A program made the translations under genes and the position numbers. A stretch of 20,668 nucleotides of DNA, taken from positions 1-20,668 of the forward strand of contig CABUDZ010000028.1 of the NCBI GenBank assembly GCA_902490445.1, read 5' to 3'. Below the pieces are notes generated by a model, which saw only the letters and a list, made by a program, of their open reading frames with translations, was not told the DNA's origin and made no database searches. Below, one piece after another: positions 14,936 to 20,668 of this stretch (positions are counted from its first letter, which is position 1; each line of letters starts with the position of its first letter). Source of the stretch: an uncultured Collinsella sp. Lineage in GTDB: Bacteria; Actinomycetota; Coriobacteriia; Coriobacteriales; Coriobacteriaceae.

Positions 14936-15120
14936 GACGAATAGCCTCGGCCTCCCTAGTTACCGCAGGAGGCCTCAGGGCTTACATCCCAAATCTTTCC
15001 GCAGGACGGAAGGACCCCGCCGCGCGAAGCGCACGGCGGGGTCCTGACATGTCCGAGGACGATTTGGGATGTAAGCCCTGGGGTCTCCGATGAGAGCAGT
15101 TTCGGCCGAGGCTATTCGTC
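14936..15120 (+). repeat. Nested palindromic element, family A copy 3, with an extra outer arm
   Basis: The main arms 14968-14995 and 15061-15088 pair over 28 positions, 26 Watson-Crick and two G-T. Inside are TTT, CCGCA (14999-15003), GGAC, an inner 12-bp stem (15011-15022 with 15034-15045), the same 11-base loop as copy 1, then AT, GTCC (15051-15054) and GAGGAC (15055-15060). Outside, after a 15-base unpaired gap on each side, 14936-14952 and 15104-15120 form another perfect 17-bp pair on exactly the same centre. That right arm includes the last two codons and stop of the phosphofructokinase gene. The flank TGAGAGCA after the right main arm also follows copy 1. Confidence 0.85.
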
Positions 15121-16191
15121 GCCGAAGCTGATGCCCAGCGCCTTGGCCTCGCGCACCAGATCGCTCTGGGGGTCGACATATTTGAGCTTGCCGGCGACCT
15201 CCTCGAGTGGCATGTGGCACATCTTGCCGTCACGCAGGGCAATCATGTAGCCAAACTCGCCGCGTAGGCACCCCAGTGCTGCCTCGACGCCGCACTGGGT
15301 CGCAAAGATGCGGTCCTGGGCGTCGGGCTGGCCGCCGCGCTGCGTGTGGCCGGGGATGGCGACGCGGGTCTCGCGACCGGTCTTGGCCTCGATCTCCTTG
15401 GCGATGTCGTACACGATTGACGGGCTCGTACGCTCGGCGAGCTTCTTCTTGTACTCCTTCTTGGACAGTGCCGCGTCATCCTTGGAGATGGCGCCCTCGG
15501 CGACGGCTACGATCGTAAAGCGGCTGCCGGTTTCCATGCGATGCTCGATGGTCTTGATGACGTTATCCATGTCGTAAGGGATCTCGGGAATCAGGATGAC
15601 GTCCGCGCCGCCCGCGACGCCGGCATACAGCGGAATCCAACCGACCTTGTGGCCCATGATCTCGATGACAAACACGCGGCCGTGACTCGAGGCAGTGGTG
15701 TGGATGTCGTCGATGCACTTGGTGGCGACGTCGATGGCGCTCGTAAAGCCAAACGTCAACTCGGTGCCCCAGGTGTCGTTGTCGATGGTCTTGGGCAGGG
15801 CGATAACGTTGAGGCCCTCTTCGCGCAGGCGGTTGGCGGTCTTGGTGGAGCCGTTGCCGCCCAGCATAAACAGGCAGTCGAGCTGCAACTTGTGATAGGT
15901 GTGGACCATCGCGGGCACCTTCTCGACGCCATCGGCCTCGGGAGTATCCAGGCGCTTGAACGGCGTACGGCTCGTGCCCAGGATGGTGCCGCCGCGGGTG
16001 AGGATACCGCTAAAATCGGCGGGCGTCATGACGCGGAACCTGCTGTAGATAAGGCCCTGGTAGCCGTCCTCAAAACCGTAGATCTCGATAGGCTCTTCGC
16101 TATTGGTCATGAGTGTTTTGACGATGCCGCGCATGGTGGCGTTGAGCGCCTGGCAGTCGCCGCCACTGGTAAGAAGACCGATCCTGAGCAT
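15112..16191 (-). CDS. pfkA: 6-phosphofructokinase (mixed-type, phosphoryl donor uncertain)
   Basis: This 359-residue enzyme phosphorylates fructose 6-phosphate to the 1,6-bisphosphate in glycolysis. The N-terminal GLLTSGGDCQALNATMRGIV is the PFK signature, PKTIDNDTWGT holds the catalytic aspartates (Asp137, Asp139), and PGHTQRGGQPDAQDR is the C-terminal substrate loop. Two donor-determining positions disagree: GGNGS (113-114) has the glycine typical of ATP enzymes, while PKTIDND has the lysine (134) typical of pyrophosphate enzymes. This places it in the mixed group III PFKs, whose members differ in donor. The usual aspartate before that glycine is Asn113, and the MGR motif is MGH (181). The ATG at 16191 has AAGGA upstream. 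It is monocistronic, with an extended -10 and an inverted repeat upstream. The enzyme call is firm and ATP versus PPi is open. Confidence 0.93.
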   Translation of the reverse strand: MLRIGLLTSGGDCQALNATMRGIVKTLMTNSEEPIEIYGFEDGYQGLIYSRFRVMTPADFSGILTRGGTILGTSRTPFKRLDTPEADGVEKVPAMVHTYHKLQLDCLFMLGGNGSTKTANRLREEGLNVIALPKTIDNDTWGTELTFGFTSAIDVATKCIDDIHTTASSHGRVFVIEIMGHKVGWIPLYAGVAGGADVILIPEIPYDMDNVIKTIEHRMETGSRFTIVAVAEGAISKDDAALSKKEYKKKLAERTSPSIVYDIAKEIEAKTGRETRVAIPGHTQRGGQPDAQDRIFATQCGVEAALGCLRGEFGYMIALRDGKMCHMPLEEVAGKLKYVDPQSDLVREAKALGISFGDE

Positions 16192-16210
16192 GATGAATCC
16201 TTCCGGGCAA

Positions 16211-16262
16211 GTTATAACATGCGCATAAGTTTACCCCCGCACACTGTTGATACGGGGGTAAA
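16211..16262 (-). promoter_or_regulatory. pfkA promoter with upstream inverted repeat
   Basis: On the minus strand TGTTATAAC forms an extended -10 box (TATAAC at 16211-16216), 20 bases before the pfkA ATG; the -35 region has no match. In its place is a perfect 10-bp inverted repeat, TTTACCCCCG (16230-16239) and CGGGGGTAAA (16253-16262), with a 13-base centre. It could be an operator for a regulator of pfkA. It might alternatively act as a terminator of the upstream hydrolase gene, but no T-tract follows it in that direction. Confidence 0.45.
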
Positions 16263-16331
16263 ACGTGTTAGCTCAAGCGTATAGAAATGTAAGCAACGTC
16301 AGGCGAGCGTAAGGTCGACGGGCCTGGCTCC

Positions 16332-17417
16332 TTACAGTGCGAAGGCGTCGGCGTCGCCCCAGTGGCGGCGCAGCGTAATAGCGGCGGCGGGTTCGGTATT
16401 GTCAAAGACGACCGACCACTGCGTGTTGCTGGTGATGTCTTCCGGATTGGGCTCTTGCGCTGCAGCGCGTAGGGCCTTCCAAGCGACTGCCTCGTCTTGG
16501 GCACCGACATGGGCGTCAAGGACATCGGCGATTGCGACGGCGCGCTCTTTACCATGGCCCAGCTCGCCATTCTTTTGGTTGGGGAGCACCTCGTCGCCAT
16601 AGCAGGTGTAGAAGTTCGTAACCTGGCGTACGGGAGTCGCTTTGAAAGCGCGGTCCGGATCGTGCGGATCCCACTCTACTACGCGCGCGTCACCGGCGGC
16701 GTCGTTGATAAAGAAGTGGTAGTCGCGTCCGGCCATGGCGTGCATGTCATAGGCAGAAAGCAGGTCGACGGCCTCCTGTGTGGTAGCCGCGCGGTCGAGC
16801 ACCAAGCGGATGGCGAGCGAGGTATTGATGACGGGGCGCTGCGTGTCCTGGTCACAGGGCTTGGAATCCAGAGTGAGTACGGCAATGGACACGCCGCATT
16901 CGTTAACACCGTCGAGCTGGGCAAACGGGCCCATCAACGCCGCGGCGCGTCCGGCGATGGAGTCAAGCGGAGTGTTATCGCCCAGGTTATTGAGGGCCGC
17001 AAAGCCGATGGAGGCATAGCCGTCACGCGGGTGATTGCGCACCAGCAGCGCCGAGGTGTCGTCCTTAAAGTCGTAATTGCGACCGGTGCGCACGCGGCCT
17101 TCGGCATCTACGGCGACAAAAGCGCTGCAGGCAAACTGGGGTGCCTGGACATGTGTCGGCACACCGGGCAGCACCTGCGCCACCACGGCATCGATGTAGG
17201 CCTGGTCGTCGCGCACGCCAGCAGCGATGATGCGATCAAGATCGTAGTCGTAGGCGATGTCGATTGCGTACAGGTCATAGCCATCCGCATAGTCGGTCAA
17301 GCGTTTGAGCGACGCGGCGGACTTGATTTGCTTGTGATAAACGATACCGGTGGCAGCGGCAAGGCCGACGGCGGCTCCCGCGACACCGTAGGCGATGGCA
17401 ATGTTACGTGGCTTCAT
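16332..17417 (-). CDS. Membrane-anchored Ntn hydrolase, choloylglycine hydrolase / penicillin acylase-like
   Basis: A 361-residue linear-amide C-N hydrolase. Residues 7-27 form a membrane anchor or signal peptide and about 70 residues of apparent propeptide follow. The nucleophile is Cys97 in QFACSAFVAVD, with Arg113 and Asp116 in TGRNYDF. The Cys-Arg and Cys-Asp spacings (16 and 19) equal those of bile salt hydrolases (Cys2, Arg18, Asp21). Asn172 in DGVNECGVSIAVL, Asn268 in QVTNFY and Arg292 in GKERAVAI are likely partners. By family precedent, cleavage before Cys97 would make it the N-terminal nucleophile. Canonical bile salt hydrolases start directly with Met-Cys and lack an anchor, so bile salt activity should not be assumed; N-acyl homoserine lactones, penicillin V or other amides are possible. 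The ATG at 17417 has GAGGAG 7 bases upstream. It diverges from the aminopeptidase gene. Confidence 0.85.
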   Translation of the reverse strand: MKPRNIAIAYGVAGAAVGLAAATGIVYHKQIKSAASLKRLTDYADGYDLYAIDIAYDYDLDRIIAAGVRDDQAYIDAVVAQVLPGVPTHVQAPQFACSAFVAVDAEGRVRTGRNYDFKDDTSALLVRNHPRDGYASIGFAALNNLGDNTPLDSIAGRAAALMGPFAQLDGVNECGVSIAVLTLDSKPCDQDTQRPVINTSLAIRLVLDRAATTQEAVDLLSAYDMHAMAGRDYHFFINDAAGDARVVEWDPHDPDRAFKATPVRQVTNFYTCYGDEVLPNQKNGELGHGKERAVAIADVLDAHVGAQDEAVAWKALRAAAQEPNPEDITSNTQWSVVFDNTEPAAAITLRRHWGDADAFAL

Positions 17418-17578
17418 GACGACTCCTCTCGTCCTGTTAGCGTAATTGTCGCAAAAGGAGTGCGGGCATGATGACTCAACTTGGTGAGCGGCGCGGAATT
17501 AAGCACGGAATGAAGAGTGCGGCGCTGGCGTGGCGGGGTATGCTGGAGGGGACCATCAACCCAGCGAAAGGGGAGAGC

Positions 17579-18964
17579 ATGACGGATCAGGAAACGATCG
17601 AGCGCGTGCACGTGACGGCCGACGATATCGAGGCCGCCAACGACCTTATCGACTTTATCGAGGCATGCCCCAGCATGTTCCATACGGCGGCGACCATTAT
17701 GGCCGAACTCGACGAGGCAGGCTTTACCTACCTGCCCGAGAACGCGGCGTGGGATATCGAGCCGGGCGGGCGTTATTACACGCAGCGCAACACCTCGAGC
17801 GTTATCGCCTTTAAGGTGGGCGAGGACCTGGCCGCTACGTGGGGCGAGGACGGCGTTGCCGGTGACTATCATTTTCAGCTCACGGCGTCGCACAGCGATT
17901 CGCCGACGTTTAAGGTCAAGGCCGTGCCCGAGCTCGACGGCGCGGGCGAGACGCTGCGCCTGAACACCGAGGCCTACGGCGGCATGATCGACTACACCTG
18001 GTTCGATCGCCCGCTGGCGCTCGCGGGCCGCGTGCTGGTGCGCGAGGGTGACCGCATTGAGAGCCGCCTGCTTGCCACCGAGCGCGAGGTCGCTATTATC
18101 CCGAGCCTTGCCATCCATATGAACCGTGGCGTCAACGAGGGCTTTGCTCCCAGCCGAGCCGTTGACCTGTGCCCGCTCATCAGCGCCGGTGACCTTAAGC
18201 AGGGTGACTTTGACGCCCTGATCGCTGACGAACTGGATGTTGAGCCTGAGCAGATTCTGGGCCGCGATCTGTTCCTGGTCAATCGTCAGGATGCGCGCAT
18301 TTGGGGCTGGGCCGACGAGTTTATCTCGACGCCCAAGCTCGACGACCTGGCCTGCGCCTACACCTCGCTGCAGGCATTTTTGGGTGCCGAGAATGCGCAC
18401 GACGTTTCGGTCTTCTGCTGCTTCGATAACGAGGAGGTTGGCTCCGAGACCAAGCAGGGCGCCATGTCGACGTTCTTGGCCGACGCGCTGCGCCGCATCA
18501 ACGGATCGCTGGGCTTCGATGACGAGTCCTACCACCGTGCGCTTGCCGCCTCGATGCTCGTGAGCTGCGACAATGCGCATGCCGTGCATCCCAACCACGC
18601 CGAGAAGTGCGATGCCCGCAACCAGGTGGTGCTCAACGGCGGCATCGTCATCAAGGAGGCCGCCAACCAGCACTACTGCACCGATGCCTTTAGCCGCGCG
18701 GTGTTCCAGGCCATCTGCGATGACGCCGACGTGCCCACGCAGGCCTTCGCCAACAAGAGCGACATGGCCGGCGGCTCCACGCTCGGCAATCTGTCCAATA
18801 TGCAGGCGAGCATGCATGCCGTGGACGTGGGCCTGCCGCAGCTTGCCATGCACTCGAGCTACGAGACCGGCGGCGTGCGCGACGTAATGTACGCCATCCG
18901 CGCCCTCACCGCCTTCTACGAGCGAAACCTAACCATCAACGGCGCCGAAAGTGTAGAGCTCTAA
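17579..18964 (+). CDS. apeB: M18-family aminopeptidase
   Basis: This 461-residue dinuclear-zinc peptidase of the aspartyl aminopeptidase family removes N-terminal residues from peptides, probably in the cytosol because no signal peptide is present. Metal ligands and catalytic residues are recognisable: His105 and Asp107 in TASHSDSPT, Asp255/256 in PKLDDLACAYTS, Glu285/286 in CFDNEEVGSET, Asp331 in SCDNAHAVHP and His425 in AMHSSYET. Length matches the family (about 430-470). I chose ATG at 17579, preceded by AAAGGGGAGAGC, rather than the in-frame ATG at 17468, which would add a 37-residue basic tail outside the conserved fold. It is divergent from the Ntn hydrolase and is followed by a family B hairpin and then a strong terminator. 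The family is certain and the symbol is by similarity. Confidence 0.93.
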   Translation: MTDQETIERVHVTADDIEAANDLIDFIEACPSMFHTAATIMAELDEAGFTYLPENAAWDIEPGGRYYTQRNTSSVIAFKVGEDLAATWGEDGVAGDYHFQLTASHSDSPTFKVKAVPELDGAGETLRLNTEAYGGMIDYTWFDRPLALAGRVLVREGDRIESRLLATEREVAIIPSLAIHMNRGVNEGFAPSRAVDLCPLISAGDLKQGDFDALIADELDVEPEQILGRDLFLVNRQDARIWGWADEFISTPKLDDLACAYTSLQAFLGAENAHDVSVFCCFDNEEVGSETKQGAMSTFLADALRRINGSLGFDDESYHRALAASMLVSCDNAHAVHPNHAEKCDARNQVVLNGGIVIKEAANQHYCTDAFSRAVFQAICDDADVPTQAFANKSDMAGGSTLGNLSNMQASMHAVDVGLPQLAMHSSYETGGVRDVMYAIRALTAFYERNLTINGAESVEL

Positions 18965-19012
18965 AACCTGCCAAAAAGGGATGTTAATTTCGGCAGGTTT
19001 TATCTGGGCGAA
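18962..19012 (+). repeat. Family B hairpin repeat, copy 4, diverged
   Basis: AAAACCTGCC (18963-18972) pairs with GGCAGGTTTT (18992-19001), 10 bp, overlapping the aminopeptidase stop codon. The loop differs from the other copies and lacks the alternative CAGGTTT. The downstream TATCTGGGCGAATG is still recognisable. Confidence 0.7.
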
Positions 19013-19048
19013 TGCAAAAGGTGAAACCGAACTGGATTGGTGATGCGT

Positions 19049-19083
19049 AGCCGCCGAGGTGCAGTGTGCCTCGGCGGCTTTTT
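19049..19083 (+). terminator. Intrinsic terminator after the aminopeptidase
   Basis: AGCCGCCGAGG (19049-19059) pairs with CCTCGGCGGCT (19069-19079) around a 9-base loop, followed by five T. This is a classic strong terminator and isolates the toxin-antitoxin operon downstream. Confidence 0.88.
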
Positions 19084-19124
19084 GTGTACAGAGTACGGCT
19101 GATGCTTGTAAATGCTATACATGC

Positions 19125-19155
19125 TTTACGTATCTACCATAGAGTTTTATGATAG
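19125..19155 (+). promoter_or_regulatory. Promoter and operator candidate of the toxin-antitoxin operon
   Basis: TTTACG (19125-19130) and TATGAT (19148-19153) are spaced by 17 bases, a good -35/-10 pair. An imperfect inverted repeat, CTACCAT (19134-19140) and ATGATAG (19149-19155), covers the spacer and -10, where a ribbon-helix-helix antitoxin would be expected to bind and repress its own operon. AGGAGG follows before the antitoxin ATG. Confidence 0.55.
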
Positions 19156-19178
19156 TTTTGAAGTATTAAGGAGGGGTC

Positions 19179-19559
19179 ATGACCACAACAGCCGCTCAGA
19201 TCAACGTACGTCTCGATGCCGATCTTAAAAGGAGTGGGGACGCTGCTCTCTCCAAGGCCGGTATGACGCCGAGCCAAGCGGTGCGAGCGCTCTGGCAGCT
19301 TGCAGCGTCGCTGGCCGATCGCCCCGGTGCGCTCGAGGATATCCTGCTGCCCAGTCGTGCCCGGGCGGAACAGCGCGAGCGCGAAAAGGCCGCCAAACGT
19401 AAGCTCGAGCTCATGGATCAGGGGTCGAAGCTGTTCGCTGCCGCTTGCCGTGAGTCGGGAATCGATATGGTCAAGGCTCAGCCATCGGACGACGAAGAGC
19501 TCAAACGGAATGCCTATGCTGATCGCTACGGCGAGGAGATGAGCTGGCTCTATGAGTGA
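19179..19559 (+). CDS. RelB/DinJ-type antitoxin
   Basis: This is a 126-residue protein. Residues 7-43 (INVRLDADLKRSGDAALSKA, then GMTPSQAVRALWQ) form a RelB/DinJ-like ribbon-helix-helix DNA-binding domain. The rest is long, charged and helical (EQREREKAAKRKLELM), suited to wrapping around a toxin. The ATG at 19179 has a strong AAGGAGG upstream. Its last 8 bases overlap the start of the PIN-domain gene, so translation is probably coupled, as is usual for toxin-antitoxin pairs. By family precedent it neutralises the toxin and represses the operon. It is longer than typical DinJ (about 85-95 residues), and RelB-type antitoxins normally pair with RelE/YafQ rather than PIN toxins, so the pairing is a hybrid. 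Confidence 0.82.
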   Translation: MTTTAAQINVRLDADLKRSGDAALSKAGMTPSQAVRALWQLAASLADRPGALEDILLPSRARAEQREREKAAKRKLELMDQGSKLFAAACRESGIDMVKAQPSDDEELKRNAYADRYGEEMSWLYE

Positions 19560-20046
19560 GGCTCCAAAGCGCATCTTGGTTGACACCAACGTGTGGCTCG
19601 ATTACTTCATTCCCTCACGACGTGGTCGTTCGGTGGCGATTGAGTTTTTACGCGATGCATGCACGGCGCAGGTGGATTTGCTGTATGCGGCGACATCGTC
19701 CAAAGACCTGTTCTATTTGATTTCGAGCGAACATAAGGCATGGTATCGGCGCGAGCATGGTTCGCTTTCCCAAGATGCCGCCGTGGCGGCGACATCACTT
19801 GCATGGGATTGCCTTGACGTGCTGTCGCAGCTTGCCACGCCAGTGCCCTGTGACCTGAGCGACATATGGATGGCGAGCAGGCAGCGTGAACTCCATAGCG
19901 ATTACGAAGACGATTTAATCATTGCGGCAGCGATACGCGCTCAGGCGGATCTACTGGTCACCAACGATGTCAAACTCTGTTCACGCGCACCCGTCGCAGC
20001 AATGAACGTCGAAAACGCAAGAAACTATCTAACAACGCTTAAATAG
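19552..20046 (+). CDS. PIN-domain toxin, putative ribonuclease
   Basis: This 164-residue PIN-domain protein is a likely Mg-dependent RNase of the VapC type. Acidic residues expected in the active site are visible: Asp11 in LVDTNVWLDYF, an acidic cluster at 118-121 in SDYEDDLIIAAAIRAQA, and Asp139 in LLVTNDVKL. The usual second acidic residue (often Glu) may be Asp52 in SSKDLFYLI. Length is slightly above typical VapC (130-140). The ATG at 19552 lies inside the antitoxin gene and overlaps its stop by 8 bases, which supports both the start and the pairing. The target RNA is unknown; VapC proteins cut initiator tRNA, other tRNAs or rRNA. The PIN fold is firm and the toxin role is inferred from context. 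Confidence 0.85.
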   Translation: MSEAPKRILVDTNVWLDYFIPSRRGRSVAIEFLRDACTAQVDLLYAATSSKDLFYLISSEHKAWYRREHGSLSQDAAVAATSLAWDCLDVLSQLATPVPCDLSDIWMASRQRELHSDYEDDLIIAAAIRAQADLLVTNDVKLCSRAPVAAMNVENARNYLTTLK

Positions 20047-20064
20047 CTCTAAACCTCACTGGCC

Positions 20065-20143
20065 GAACAAAAGTCAGCGAGTGCCCACAGACAGAGCCGC
20101 GTCAGCCAGTCCCTACAGGTTGAACAAAAGTCAGCGAGAGCCC
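20065..20143. repeat. Direct repeat downstream of the toxin gene
   Basis: Two 22-base copies at 20065-20086 and 20122-20143 match at 21 positions and both contain CAAAAGTCAGCGAG. They start 57 bases apart. The second runs into the left arm of the long palindrome at 20138-20236. They may be a duplication at the edge of that element. Confidence 0.7.
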
Positions 20144-20236
20144 GCCGTTTGCGCCAAGGTGCCGTGAAATGAAAAGGCGCTGACCTTCTGGTCGCGCCTT
20201 TGAAATTGAACGGCAGATTGGCCAAACGGCGGGCTC
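20138..20236. repeat. Long nested hairpin
   Basis: Nested pairs share a centre to within one base: 14 bp outer (20138-20151 with 20223-20236), GCCAA/TTGGC (20153-20157, 20218-20222), TGCCGT/ACGGCA (20160-20165, 20210-20215), and an inner AAAGGCGC/GCGCCTTT (20173-20180, 20194-20201) with GACC/GGTC and a TTCT loop. That gives about 37 base pairs. On the minus strand the inner hairpin is followed by TTTTC, so it could end transcription of the dehydrogenase gene as well. It lacks the CCGCA and GAGGAC motifs of family A. Confidence 0.7.
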
Positions 20237-20249
20237 GCAGCGTCGAGGG

Positions 20250-20277
20250 GTTCCGGCGTTTGGTAAAACGCCGGAAC
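20250..20277 (-). terminator. Hairpin after the dehydrogenase gene
   Basis: A perfect 12-bp stem, GTTCCGGCGTTT (20250-20261) with AAACGCCGGAAC (20266-20277) and a GGTA loop, lies 3 bases past the stop on the minus strand. No T-tract follows in that direction, so termination may rely on the larger hairpin beyond it. Confidence 0.5.
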
Positions 20278-20280
20278 AAT

Positions 20281-20668
20281 CTAGTGCTCGATCCAACAAC
20301 GTAAAGTTTCGCCGGCCTGCAGGTGACGCAGATTCTCCGCGGCGATGTCGACCACGTTGTTGAGCGTGGCGGCCAAGTGGAACCAGCCGGAGATGTGCGG
20401 CGTGATGAGCATGTTGGGCGCATCCCACAACGGGCTTGTCTCGGGCAGCGGCTCGGGGTCGGTGACGTCGACCGCGGCGCCGGCGAGATGTCCTGATTCC
20501 AGGGCGGCAACTAGGTCGTCGGCAACCACAAGATCGCCGCGGCCGCCGTTGGCAAAGAAGGCGCCCGGCTTCATCGCGGCGAAGAACTCGGCGTTCGCCA
20601 GGCCGCGGGTCTCGGGTGTGCTGGGCATAAAGGATGCGACGACGTCTGCCTCGGCCAGGCGCTCGGGC
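20281..20668 (-). CDS. D-isomer-specific 2-hydroxyacid dehydrogenase, partial (5' end outside the window)
   Basis: The C-terminal 128 or so residues of an NAD(P)-dependent 2-hydroxyacid dehydrogenase, which reduces 2-keto acids to D-2-hydroxy acids or the reverse. The frame is open to the window edge and begins PERLAEADVVASFMPSTPET, the family's nucleotide-domain segment, so the ATG at 20628 is internal and not the start. The catalytic trio is complete: Arg in NGGRGDLV, Glu in DVTDPEPLP and His in ITPHISGW. The usual TPHI(A/S)G block is followed by WFHLAATLNNVVDIAAENL, ending with a short tail. The substrate (lactate, glyoxylate, phosphoglycerate or other) cannot be told from this part. The length of the missing part is unknown, probably about 190 residues by family size. 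Confidence 0.9.
   Translation of the reverse strand, partial: PERLAEADVVASFMPSTPETRGLANAEFFAAMKPGAFFANGGRGDLVVADDLVAALESGHLAGAAVDVTDPEPLPETSPLWDAPNMLITPHISGWFHLAATLNNVVDIAAENLRHLQAGETLRCWIEH

Noticed and set aside
16332..17417. Canonical bile salt hydrolase
   Set aside because: The nucleophile is at residue 97 behind an anchor instead of directly after the initiator Met, so the substrate cannot be assigned.
16497..17471. 324-codon plus-strand frame opposite the Ntn hydrolase
   Set aside because: The minus strand has the catalytic motif pattern and Shine-Dalgarno; this one is a shadow.
20065..20143. CRISPR array
   Set aside because: Only two repeat copies are present, with a 35-base gap, and there are no cas genes.

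Overview
The window looks like chromosomal DNA of a GC-rich Actinomycetota of the gut class Coriobacteriia, most likely Collinsella or a close relative. This is inferred from codon use, from the gene set (threonine and aspartate-family genes, a mixed-type phosphofructokinase, a large FtsX-type ABC permease, an M18 aminopeptidase) and from the dense intergenic hairpin repeats. No rRNA, tRNA, CRISPR array, integrase or transposase gene is visible.

Layout. 1-1070 is visibly more AT-rich and looks acquired: a membrane-anchored zinc-ribbon-repeat protein (minus strand, apparently interrupted by an in-frame stop) faces a small XRE regulator across a shared palindrome. 1272-6565 is an aspartate-family biosynthesis block: thrB and thrC on the minus strand, then divergent lysC and asd on the plus strand. 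Together they convert aspartate to aspartyl phosphate, then to the semialdehyde, and later homoserine to threonine; homoserine dehydrogenase is not in the window. 6918-9013 holds an Ogt-type DNA repair methyltransferase, a 5'-truncated histidine kinase remnant and an AIM24-family protein. 9426-12898 is an ABC ATPase plus FtsX-type permease pair. 13015-14718 (minus) holds a small uncharacterised protein and an XRE regulator with a four-helix membrane tail. 15112-18964 holds phosphofructokinase, a membrane-anchored Ntn hydrolase of the choloylglycine/penicillin acylase type, and a divergent M18 aminopeptidase. 19179-20046 is a RelB-like antitoxin and PIN toxin pair. A 2-hydroxyacid dehydrogenase runs off the right edge.

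The most striking content is between the genes. Three elements of about 120-130 bp (1132-1248, 6580-6709, 14968-15088) share one architecture: a 27-28 bp outer stem, an internal loop of fixed length and sequence (NNTCCGCA opposite GAGGAC), a covarying 4-bp helix, an inner stem, and an apical GAA loop. The stems differ completely in sequence but stay paired, so structure rather than sequence appears to be kept. All three sit just past the 3' end of a metabolic gene and all point the same way relative to it. The third has a further 17-bp arm that mirrors the last codons of the neighbouring gene. A second family (four copies of a hairpin built on AACCTGCC/GGCAGGTT) follows stop codons directly. 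Other long nested palindromes lie at 2169-2274, 13461-13608, 13670-13732 and 20138-20236. The three-member family is my best candidate for something undescribed; whether it acts as RNA or as folded DNA cannot be settled from one window.
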